DNA from: Bugula neritina
Taxonomy: Eukaryota; Bryozoa; Gymnolaemata; Cheilostomatida; Bugulidae
Assembly (NCBI GenBank): GCA_964035545.1
Contig: OZ037772.1
Span: 776,501-840,500, forward strand
Length of the DNA: 64,000 bases
Direction: 5' to 3'
Shown: positions 11,303 through 21,174 of the stretch, piece after piece
Numbering within the stretch: position 1 is the stretch's first letter
Layout of the letters: the number at the start of each line of letters is the position of its first letter
The notes under the pieces: model-generated
What the model saw: only the letters and a program-made list of their open reading frames with translations
The model's database searches: none
What the model was told of the DNA's origin: nothing
Made by a program: the position numbers and the translations under genes

Positions 11303-12258
11303 CCTCAGTATATATAGAATCTGTAACTAACTAAACAGACACCTCAGTAGTCGTGGCAGACTCTGCCTTCTGTTTAGCCTGCTTAGCTTGAAACTTGGTT
11401 AACTTAGCAGCTTTAGCAGCTTCTTTCTTCAACTCTTTCTCAGATTTCACCTTGACCTCGCCAGTTGGCGCATCACCAGGGGTCACTTCCGACATGTTCG
11501 TTTATTGTGAGACTTTCCTTAAAACACAATCAGCCGGCATGGAACTAATAGATATCTCAATACTAAACATACAAACTATTGACCCAGTATAGTTATAGAC
11601 AGATATCTTAATACTAATAATATAAACTAATGGCTCAGTATTGCCTTAGTTATGCGTGGGGGTTCAGTGATAAACGCCTAGAAACCACACAGTTCAATAA
11701 TGAAAGACTGTGACTTTTCACGAACAGACATCTCATCTCTGATTCTAATGAAAAATCACAAAATTTTCAGACAAACGATACTGCATTTCAACTTTGGGAC
11801 GATCACATAATAATAATCATTGTCATTTGAAAGATTCTGCTAAAATCAAAGTGCCGATGTTAATCACAAGGTCAACCATAAATGACTCAGTCTGATGACT
11901 GACGGTTATGCTTAATGATTAATTAGTAATATGAATAGATTGCAAGTGATCAGCATGATGATGGTGATGATTGCTTTTCACCATCAAAGGTCAAACTTTG
12001 TAATTGCAGCTTGAAATGTAAAATTTAATAATATTACTTTTATTTAATTATACAAGTATAACTTACTATCATAACAACATTCAACTTTATGTAGTCATTA
12101 TAAACATGATAATGGTTTACCTTTTACTGCAGGTAATCATTATACTATTCACGATTATAAATATAATTAATATAATTGTATTTATTGAAACTAAAATAAT
12201 AAGGTAAACTAAATGAATTATCGACATGAGTGTGAGTATGAGTAAGCCACAACTAGAA

Positions 12259-12641
12259 GGTGCAGCAGCAATTTGAGATCCCCGTTTGCAATACCTCATC
12301 AAAGATATAGAACAGGTGCAAAATAATGCAATCAGATTCATTGCTAAATTGAAAGGCAGAGACAGTATCACTGTGACGCGTGACAAACTAAACCTAGAAT
12401 CTCTCCCCGACAGACGCTTCAAGCTGAGGCACAAGTTACTGTTGCGACTTCTATCTAATGAGGGAAATCAGGCATCTCTAACCAACTCCTATGAACTGAT
12501 GGACAGTAAAACCTAAAATACTAGGTTTACTAAGGCATCAAGCAGGGACGATCCCCAACCATTTTTGCAAAATCAGCAGCCTACTACAGCAGCTTCTTTC
12601 CAAAAACAGCCCGGGAGCTTAAATCTATGCTAAATAATTAG
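12259..12641 (+). pseudogene. LINE ORF2 C-terminal relic
   Basis: The translation resembles the end of a non-LTR retrotransposon reverse transcriptase: a DP-x-LQYLIKDIEQVQNNAIRF stretch like the WDPH...LE-VQRRAARF signature, then DRRFKLRHKLLLRLLSNEG. A different frame then gives YYSSFFPKTARELKSM ending at TAG 12639-12641, the usual SFFPRTI-x-WN terminus. The W of the WDP motif is a TGA codon (about 12273), and a stop and frame change follow 12514. It is a dead fragment. Sequence to about 12870 may be its 3' UTR. Confidence 0.65.
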
Positions 12642-12869
12642 TCAATACACCAGAGTTGTATATGTGCAACATACTGAAAATACTTGCTAGCCTGTAATCG
12701 GCAACTGTAGAGGTGTGCCTCTTGCTACATGCTCTAATGCGTGTAAGAGGTAAGAGGACTATCAATATGACTATCAATATTAGTAGAAGTACCCAAGTAC
12801 CAGTAAACATAGTAGCTGTAGAAAGTCTATCCCAATCAGTAACTGTAAGCCGTGAGGGCTGAGACTATA

Positions 12870-14326
12870 ACTAGGAATATAAAAAACTATAACTTGAGTA
12901 TAACTAATCGAAGGTGAGTTAACATAAATTAAAAAATAATAAATATAATTACTACAACATCAAAATGAAATATGCATTATAAATATTTATATTTTAATTT
13001 TATAATAATTTTTTAATTTATTTATATCATTTTATTTAGGTTCATCACCTTTCATTATGATTAATGAAATTCATAAATCATATTCATAACGATAATCACT
13101 CGGATAATGATAATCACTTAAAAAAAATTGATAAACCCATAATCATAATGATTATTATTATCATTTATCGCTTATCAGTGATAATCATAATCAATGATTA
13201 AATCATAATGATAATCTTGATCATAATCAATATGAATATCAATATCATGTTATACTTATTCAATAATTATAATTGATTGATTCTTATTCATATTAATAAT
13301 TATAATCATAATGAATAAAAAATTATATTAACACTACAACTTACTTAATTAGAGTATCACTATTACTATTAGTATTAGTATTAGTATTACTTACAACTTG
13401 CTTATGCAAGGGAATTAAATTTTTAAAGCGTAGCATCCTTCTCAAGCAAAATAAGGATAATAAGTTTCGTCAAATTGAGTTAAAAACTACAACTTATAAG
13501 TCACAAGTATAAAGCAACTTATGCTCAGTCATCACTAATCCTAGTGGGTACGGCAAGCATATAGCATAATTTATTTCACAATGCGACAAGATTATCTAGA
13601 CGGTGCGCCTCTCATTGTACTTAAGCAATATTCAATTGTACGGTTTTTATGACTTTAAAATCCGTTTTTGAGAAGCAAGGCTAGATCGATATTGACTCGC
13701 TAAGAGTTTTCGTAAACCCGGAAACTACAACTTTTAACTTGACCGCAAAGCTGGAAGTACGATAAGCGTCGCCGTATTGATTTCAGGCGAATTTTAGTTG
13801 ATTTCTTTCAAACTGCTGAGAAGTAATATTTGCTTCCATTTTATGTCTGATCGCGATGCAATTATAAATGTTCCTAATTCAATCAATATTATGAAATAAT
13901 TAATGTAGGAAATTCAATTTTGACTATATAGAATAATCTCAATCTGAATAAGTATTATGTATTTATTGTAACACTTGCACATCGTCTTAGCCTAGGGCCA
14001 CACGACGCGTATTTTCGCACTCGTCGTGTGCAAAATGTCGCAAAAGTGAAAAAAGGAGTTTACTGTACGCGAATTTCATGCGTTGAAAATGCTGAACGGC
14101 AAGTGCGAAGATTTTTCTGTCGTCCTTACCTAATTGGCTGGTAGTTATTTAGCGAGCCCGGTTTTCCTAATTTGCTACTCTTTCCATTAAATTGCGCATT
14201 ATTTGTTGTATAGCGAGTAATATTTAAAAAGCAACATTTCTAGCCGTGTAAGTTTTCTACTTTCTGTGTATGTTTCTGCTATTCAGAATAGTCAAATTGA
14301 TGTAATCAAACATTTTATAGATAAAA
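12870..14326. other. AT-rich intergenic with ATAATC-type repeats
   Basis: 13050-13320 is dominated by ATAATCAT/ATTATTATC low-complexity sequence. 13363-13390 is (TATTAG)n. 13985-14130 is unusually CpG-rich (GGGCCACACGACGCGTATTT, then CGCACTCGTCGTGTGC) and may be the end of a DNA transposon or the promoter region of the MADF gene just downstream. Confidence 0.45.
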
Positions 14327-15177
14327 ATGAACTGGCAAGAGAAGTTGATTAATGCAGTGAGTAATTTTCTTTACAATTCTTATAAAATTTGTGATAAAAA
14401 ATGGCACTTTTTCAATTTCTCCGTGAGTTTCACTATGTCATTCATTCAAAGTCAGTCATTCAGATTCAGTTATACTTATTGGCAATACTCATACTCATAG
14501 TGATAGTCGAACTCAATCAGTCAATGTGAATGTCATAGTGATACTAGTGTTGGTCAGTACTGCACATCATCCAACACGTAATAATGGTTCAATTCATCAT
14601 TTATACTATTTGTTGTTCTAATTTCAGGTCAGGGAAAGACCATGCTTGTGGGACAAGAATCATAAACACTACATGTATAAAACTGTGAAAGAAAATAACT
14701 GGAAAGATGTTAGCAAAGAATTAGGAAATTTATTTGATGGTAGTTTATCAGTTTAATGAAGTAATTATGTCTATTGTAATCAGATATTTAATCTACCACT
14801 TTTCAAGTTTACTTTTGACTTTTATAATCTTTAGAAAAAGCATGTGCTCTGAAGTATCGGAACTTGCGGGACACCTACGTGAGACTGAAAAGAGAACAGT
14901 TAAAAGTACCCAGTGGCTCTAGTCCAATTGAACCGCCAAAATGGCCTTTTTTTCAATTGTTCAGCTTCGTGGATAATAAGAGTGGTGCAGAAAGGTTGGT
15001 TTGTCCTTACGTTAAGTAGTTTATTTATTTTTTCAACAAACAAACTTTAAAAATTATAAAATAATTTAATACACATCAAGTAATTTATTTTGCAGTAGTA
15101 TAGCTGACAATATGCCATCAGAGGATATCGTGCAAGAACTTGCGACCACTGATACAGATACAGCGACAGGGGTGTAG
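14327..15177 (+). CDS. MADF-domain protein, four exons, 127 aa
   Basis: Exons 14327-14356, 14628-14739, 14835-14994 and 15096-15177 join in phase with GT/AG ends (GTGAGT donor, TTTCAG acceptor). The product starts MNWQEKLINAVRERPCLWDK, continues ...NWKDVSKELG... and ALKYRNLRDTYVRLKRE, and ends the domain with PPKWPFFQLFSFVDN. The spaced Trp/aromatic residues and the LRDTYVR helix are those of the MADF (Myb/SANT-like) DNA-binding domain. Such proteins are transcription factors or the second protein of PIF/Harbinger DNA transposons. No BESS domain follows. After a short acidic tail the stop TAG at 15175 falls in the first unit of the 26-bp minisatellite, so the original C-terminus may have been replaced. 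The CpG-rich stretch just upstream could be a promoter or a transposon end. Confidence 0.8.
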
Positions 15178-15475
15178 ACAGACTAAACTAGACAGGGGTG
15201 TAGACAGACTAAACTACACAGGGGTGTAGACAAACTAAACTAGACAGGGGTGTAGACAAACTAAACTAGACAGGGGTGTAGACAGACTAAACTACACAGG
15301 GGTGTAGACAAACTAAACTAGACAGGGGTGTAGACAAACTAAACTAGACAGGGGTGTAGGCAGAATAAAATACACAGGGCTGTAGACAGACTAAACTAGA
15401 CAGGGGTGTAGACAGAATAAAATACACAGGGCTGTAAACAGACTAAACTACACTGGGGTGTAGACAGACAAAACT
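15164..15475 (+). repeat. 26-bp minisatellite, about 12 copies
   Basis: The unit is GACAGGGGTGTAGACAGACT plus AAACTA, with variants ACACAGGGCTGT and AGAATAAAATAC. Every unit carries TAG, so any frame entering it stops. Its first copy supplies the stop codon of the MADF gene. Confidence 0.92.
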
Positions 15476-15663
15476 TACTACAAACTTATAACTACCTTGT
15501 GTCATGATGTCTTTGTTCTCTCTTATAATTTGACCTTTATTTAGGGAGCAGATTTCAAGTGGGCTATTCTATAGTGACCAGTCACACTGTTTATTATAGC
15601 AACATAGAAATCAAGTTGAAAACTAGTTGCACCTGTTGTGATGCTATCAATGGGTGCTTACAG

Positions 15664-17433
15664 GTAGAGATGGAGTACCTGGACCTGTTGAGATCGGTTA
15701 TCAGGGTAAACAAGGAGATCAAGGTCCTGCAGGTAAGAATGAGGAGTTACTCACCCTTGCTTGTGTATTTCTGTTCTTTTTAGGTATTCTATAATATGCT
15801 GGGGTTTCCCTCACAGCTATTATATATGCTGGAATTCCCCTCACACCTATGATATATGCCGGGGTTTCCCTCACAGCTATGCTATATGCTGGGGTTTCCC
15901 TCACAGCTATTATATATGCTGGAATTCCCCTCACACCTATGCTATATGCCGGGGTTTCCCTCACAGATATTCTATATGCTGGGGTTTCCCTCACAGATAT
16001 GCTATATGCTGGGGTTCTCCTCACAGCTAGTCTGCACTAAGGCAGGGAGTAGGCTAAGTAATCATATTGAATCCCAGCAGTGCTTGTTACTTCAACTGAC
16101 AGGATTACTGTGTATGATAGTTACTCTGAGTGGTTTCCATGGATCATTTTTACCATATTGTTTGCCACATGATGCATTGTCTTAGTAAAAACAAGAAAAC
16201 AAAGAAATATACCAGAAATGTTGAGAATTGTGGTGTTCCAGAATTAATAAATGACCACTTGTAATGCGTACTGGTGCTGCTTGGTTCATAGGACCTGTCG
16301 AACAAGCTGGAGAACCTGGTCTGGATGGCAGAAATGGAAAGACAGGAGAAACTGCACGAACTAGTATGCCTGGTCCAACCGGCTCAAGGGGGGTCACTGG
16401 AGAACCCGGATCTGATGGAAGGTATTTTTTGTGCTTTACTCTACCCTATGCAGCTTCTTGGAACTTTTTATTTGATTTAGTTTTTATAATTTGTTATCAA
16501 TTTTTTCAGAGACGGTTTACCTGGAGTACCGGGTGCTGATGGTAGACCTGGGGAGCAGGGTGATCAAGGAGACAAGGGTGATAAGGTAAGAACATTCTTT
16601 ATTCAGTTTTCTATTTATTTCAGTTCTCTGGTTTTCCACTAGTCAATCCTGTAGTTGTTTATTTGTTTTAGTTTATTTATGTTAATACTAAAGTTGCTTC
16701 AGTGACATCACATGATGTAATATATTACATAACAGTGCAGTATAATACACCATAATATAATATGTTATACAATACAATAATATTACAGAAAATATAATTC
16801 ACTAATATCTCACAGCTAAGGTGTGTCTCCTAAATATATTCATTACTATAGGGACCAGCTGGGCCACAGGGTGCTTCTGGACCAACTGGATTGTCTGGGC
16901 CAACTGGTCCTCAGGGACCCCAGGGAGCTTCCGGGAATTCCCGGCGAACAAGGACCTAAAGGTATGAATTAAGTTGAACCAATCTTTGTCCTTAGTTATT
17001 GGCCATCAACAGAATCTTGACTCTAAGAGTTATCCTACTTGGTAAGAAGGTAAGGCAATTCCTAACTCATGATAATATGAATATCATCTGCTGTTGTAAG
17101 ACCCACTGGTTTCCAGGGACCTCAGGGATTCCTCGGAGCTCCTGGTGTTGATGGTTAAAGGGGAGATGTTGGATCAGTTGGCATTGCTGGACCACCCGGG
17201 CTACGGGGTGCTGACGGCAAAGAAGGAATAACTGGTCTTCTGGTGCTATGGGACCACCTGGACCTGATGGTGCTAAGGTAAACACTTACACTGTTAGCAG
17301 GTTATTGTTATTCATCTTGTTGGTTTAGTGGTAATAAACCAATAGTTCTAGGGTGAGCAAAGGAGAGTTGGGGAAATGGGTAGTCCTGGCAGTCCTGGAC
17401 CTCCTGGACCACCTGGTGAAGCCCCAGTATTTG
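15664..17433 (+). pseudogene. fibrillar collagen, triple-helix exons with lesions
   Basis: Exons 15664-15732, 16292-16421, 16510-16585, 16852-16961, about 17100-17277 and 17352-17433 encode Gly-X-Y repeats (GEPGLDGRNGKTGE, GLPGVPGADGRPGEQGDQGD, GPAGPQGASGPTGLSGPTGP, GSPGSPGPPGPPGE). The first junctions use split Gly codons in phase. Damage: exon 16852-16961 has one extra base in a G run after GASG; the acceptor expected at 17098 reads AA rather than AG; a TAA sits at 17156-17158 (after GAPGVDG); one base is missing near 17237 (after EGIT); and a Gly is replaced by Arg in GEQRRVGEM. Only about 100 Gly-X-Y residues are visible, far short of the roughly 1000 of a normal fibrillar collagen, and no signal peptide exon is found upstream. 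Sequencing error remains possible for the indels. Confidence 0.8.
15789..16025 (+). repeat. 30-bp minisatellite of splice-acceptor-like units
   Basis: Eight copies built on TGCTGGGGTTTCCCTCACAG plus CTATNNTATA. Each unit has a pyrimidine stretch followed by CACAG, so it resembles a repeated 3' splice site. It lies inside the collagen intron between exons 15732 and 16292. Confidence 0.9.
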
Positions 17434-17576
17434 GTTAGTTATTAGCAAAGCCAAGTTATTGTCCATTACTTGTATCTTTTTTTATTTTCTTTCAACTGTT
17501 TATTGGTAATATTTTGGGAATTTCATCCATAGCCTGTGGTTGAAGCTTTATTTTATTCTACCATGGGTTATGTTAG

Positions 17577-19587
17577 GCGCGCCCCCTATGATGATGAGTG
17601 CAATGATGTCCAACGGTAAAGGTGTACAAGCAGATGATGCAGGCGCCAACAATGAGCTCTATAATATGTACCTCAGTGAGTAATGGTCATGATGTGCTTT
17701 GATGTTGCCTGCTTTGTAGTGGAAAAGATCTTTTAAATAGTGTTTTGGAACTCAAATGACGGACCTGTTTCAAATTGTGTGTATGTTTTTACAGACAAAC
17801 AATTTTATAATTTACTGCTAGAAACTATTGTAATAAAAATATAGACAGCTGTTATAATGTATTTTTCCTCCTAGCATTGATGATTGACATTCTTGTTTGA
17901 TGAGTCACCTATTTAGTTCGTTTCTCCAGTTAAATGTTTCTACATTCTGACATATTATATAATGTTGATTTATTGCTGTTAGCTTACATAACTACTTCCA
18001 CTTTATTTCTCTAGAAACAGAAGTAAGAGACGGGTCCAAAGACGGCCCTGTTAGAGACTGTAGAGAACTCTTCACTGAAAACCCAGACTTCAAAAGTGGA
18101 ACTTATTGGGTGAGATAAGATGCTGATATGTTTCTATTTTCTCTGCTCAGAAGAAATCTGCATCCAAGTCTAATGACTGAAATTTTGTGAACATGTTTTA
18201 CATTCTACAATTACTACTCCTGAGGTGTCAATATCATGTCACGTGAAGTTTCCACAGATATTTAATGTTTAAGAATAAGAGTTTTTCCATGAGTTGCCTG
18301 TATTATATAATTCTGTATATTTAACAGCTGAACAGGTTTTAGAAGTTTTATGTGATGTTTGTATTGTGTTAGTGTGAAAAAGAGAAGTTGTATTCTCTAT
18401 TGTTTGTTGTCAGGTGGATCCAGATGGTGGCTCCATAGCTAATGCTATCCAGGCTTACTGTCGCAAGGAAAGGAAGAGCACTTGTATTAATGCCAATACC
18501 TCTGAGTTTGCCACCAAATCGTACGTCACCCAGCAGCTAGATAATCAGCCATTCGTTGCTAAACACATGGGAACAACAATTGTGAGTGTTTATCTTGCAT
18601 CAACCATGACTTTCTCAGTAATACTTGAGAATATTCAAAAGTTTTATGTTGAGAATTGTCGCTATAGTAACATATTTGTTTACTGTATGGATGTTGATAA
18701 GTGTTGCTATAGTAACATGTTGGTTTCCTGTATGGATGTTGATAAGTGTTGCTATAGTAACATGTTGGTTTCCTGTATGGATTGTAGTTTGAGTATCAGG
18801 CAGAGTCTTCCCAACTCAACTTCCTTCGAATTCATTCTGAGAGAGCAAAGCAAACCCTGACTTACAGGTAATAGTCACTGCTAGCAGCTTATCAAATAGT
18901 CACTAGTTGCTAGTCACCAGTTGCTAGTTGCCAATCACCAGATACTAGTCCTCTACTATGTTGCAAGTCACTTGATAATCTGAACAATCACAGGCTTTTT
19001 TAAGCTGAGCGAGTTGTTGGTATGACTATTCCTTTTGTCGATTGTAGATGTATAAACTCAGTGGCGGTAGAAGACGCATACGGTAGGAAGAATAAGTCAG
19101 TCATTTTATATACAGCTGGTGATAAAGAATACACAGCGACAGATAGCAGGTTTCAATATTCAGTGCTGCAGGATGATTGCAAGGTATGTAAATGTGACCT
19201 ATATAATGTAAATCTGACCTATATAGTGTAAACCTGATCTATATAGTGTAAATCTGACTTCTATAGTGTGAATATGACCTGCATATGCACATGATTGCGA
19301 TAGTTGCATCTTTTGTTCTATTAATTTACTGTGGAGCTTGCTTTTGAGGCTTGTAATAAATGTTTACGAGTTCAACCCAAAAGCCACTTTGAGTGCTGTA
19401 CGAGTTTAGAGTTTTGAGTTTGCCGTCTGCCATTTTGTAGTATGCCAAATCATCAGAAGCTCAGACAGTGATTGAGATCGACACCAAGACCGCCACCCAC
19501 TTGCCTATTATTGACATTGCTCCTGGTGACATCGGGACCACCCACAAAGAGTTTGGGGTTCAGCTTGGAGAAGTCTGCTTTTCATAG
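17577..19587 (+). CDS. fibrillar collagen C-propeptide (COLFI domain)
   Basis: Six exons continue the collagen gene: 17577-17675, 18015-18109, 18414-18581, 18788-18867, 19048-19183 and 19441-19587 (stop TAG). All junctions are GT/AG and in phase. The translation gives ...VRDCRELFTENPDFKSGTYW, then VDPDGGSIANAIQAYCRKE, STCINAN, FEYQAESSQLNFLRIHSE, RCINSVAVEDAYG, FQYSVLQDDCK and LPIIDIAPGDIGTTHKEFGV...GEVCFS. These are the hallmarks of the fibrillar collagen NC1/COLFI domain, which trimerises procollagen chains in the ER; conserved Cys residues and the terminal EFGV-x-x-G-x-V-C-F motif are present. This part is intact, unlike the triple helix upstream. If expressed alone it would be a truncated chain. 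A polyadenylation signal lies at 19747. Confidence 0.88.
18657..18785 (+). repeat. 45-bp repeat, about 3 copies, in collagen intron
   Basis: Units GTTGCTATAGTAACATGTTG plus GTTTCCTGTATGGATGTTGATAAGT end within a few bases of the acceptor of the exon at 18788. The unit is a multiple of three, so a frame reads through from the previous exon. Confidence 0.8.
19196..19277 (+). repeat. 24-bp repeat, about 4 copies, in collagen intron
   Basis: Diverged units GACCTATATAGTGTAAATCT begin just after the donor at 19184. Confidence 0.7.
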
Positions 19588-19746
19588 ACTCATATCTAAC
19601 AACAGTTTTATTTGTCTGATTTGTAAGACTGTCCCTGATTAGATAATTAGTGGCCAATCAGAGAATTCAATCAATGTTGGTTGGCTGAGACCAGCAGTCT
19701 GATTCTTATATAACCTAATTTTTAAATGAAATATTTGATTACTCTA

Positions 19747-19752
19747 AATAAA
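19747..19752 (+). terminator. polyadenylation signal AATAAA
   Basis: AATAAA lies 160 bp after the collagen stop codon. Confidence 0.55.
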
Positions 19753-19759
19753 TTTATCC

Positions 19760-20650
19760 GAGACTTCCAAGGCAGTGATGGTGATTTTTGTACATATAAA
19801 TTTGAAGGAGTTTAGCTATAGGGTTTATGCTGTTCTTTTAATTATTCCACCATAACCTGAGATTGTGAGTAGTAGTTCTAGAATGAGGTAGGGAGGGTGT
19901 AACGCCCTTCCCTATGACTTTATATATTTAGAAACTGTTGTTAATTTAGTAATTCTGTTGGTGCTACATTTTTAAATTCATTTAATCCAACCATTTCTCT
20001 ATTACAAAATATATTTTACCATAAGGTGCTACACAATTTATTTCTCAGCTTGTAGATTTCATCATCAAAATTATTGAAGTAATAAAATTGGTCAAGAATT
20101 TGAAAGAAGCTGCAGTTTTCAGATCTGATTATTTAACCTATTCATCCTGAAATGAGACATTGTTAGTTTAAAATGGAATTTAACATATATTTTAGTTACT
20201 TAGTTCCAACTGTGTTGACCATATCCACATTTTAAATTTTACTTTGGCTGCTATGAAGTATATAAGCAAATGGCATTGAGTTATTAATATATAATAAGGT
20301 TTGCAAAGACTTAACATACCAAGCAACTGTGACAAGACATGACAATAACTCCAGCCAATCATACATATCATACATACATCATACATAGCCTAAAATGGAT
20401 CATTTTAAAAATTTGTAAATCATACTCAAACCTAATCAACAGCTTTAACTTATGTAGCTATGAGAAATATGTAATTTTTAAACAACCGGAGTTATCCACT
20501 CTCAACAAACGCAAAGAGCGAAGTGTGAAAATTCCACGCTAGTGACCTGCCACACACAGTGCGTGTGTTGCGAGTGCAAAATATTATTAGCAAATGATGT
20601 TAGCGTTAAACTTTACTGCTCGCCTACAGATGTTTGTTTTTAAACAGCGT
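19760..20650. other. intergenic, no gene seen
   Basis: AT-rich sequence without a supported exon. A small CpG-containing patch occurs at 20520-20570. Confidence 0.4.
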
Positions 20651-20652
20651 CA

Positions 20653-21170
20653 CTATGTTATACAGTATATTATGTCATACAGTATATTATGTCATACAGT
20701 ATACTATGTTATACAGTATATTATGTTATACAGTATATTATGTTATACAGTATATTATGTTATACAGTATACTATGTTATACAGTATACTATGTTATACA
20801 GTATAGTATGTTATACAGTATACTATGTTATACAGTATATCATGTTATACAGTATACTATGTTATACAGTATATTATGTTATACAGTATATTATGTTATA
20901 CAGTATACTATGTTATACAGTATATTATGTTATACAGTATATACTATGTTATACAGTATACTCTGTTATACAGTATAATTATTATGTTATACAGTATACT
21001 CTGTTATACAGTATACTATGTTATACAGTATATACTATGTTATACAGTATACTATGTTATACAGTATATTATGCTATACAGTATACTATGTTATACAGTA
21101 TACTATGTTATACAGTATATTATGTTATACAGTATATTATGTTATACAGTATACTGTATACTGTCATTGA
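20653..21170 (+). repeat. 17-bp tandem array, about 30 copies
   Basis: The unit is ATGTTATACAGTATACT with T/C changes at its end. It is very homogeneous and open in all plus-strand frames because no stop occurs in 51 bp. The half-unit TATACAGTATA is palindromic, so single strands can fold. Confidence 0.93.
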
Positions 21171-21174
21171 GCTG

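Larger units (their letters stand above)
5684..11495 (-). pseudogene. VARS1: cytosolic valyl-tRNA synthetase locus, incomplete
   Basis: Valyl-tRNA synthetase charges tRNA-Val. Exons read on the minus strand: 11495-11343 (ATG start, Lys-rich N-terminal extension typical of the eukaryotic cytosolic enzyme, KSEKELKKEAAKAAKLTKF), 10965-10893, 9865-9758 ([19 protein letters not shown]), 9225-9061 ([18 protein letters not shown]), about 8821-8702 ([18 protein letters not shown]), 8530-8411 ([17 protein letters not shown]), 8106-7953 and 7382-7248 (editing domain, [13 protein letters not shown]), and 5845-5684 ([18 protein letters not shown]). Splice sites are GT/AG, and exons 1-2-3 and 8106-7953/7382-7248 join in phase. 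I find no exon with the HIGH-type motif between 9758 and 9225, no exon for about 85 residues between 7248 and 5845, and no KMSKS region below 5684. The 9061 and 8821 exon ends differ in phase. Each surviving exon is well conserved, so loss or assembly error must be recent. Introns hold minisatellites, a palindrome and MITEs. Confidence 0.85.

Noticed and set aside
15549-15590. Additional collagen exon after the TTTATTTAG acceptor
   Set aside because: The sequence GGAGCAGATTTCAAGTGG lacks a Gly-X-Y pattern and stops at once.
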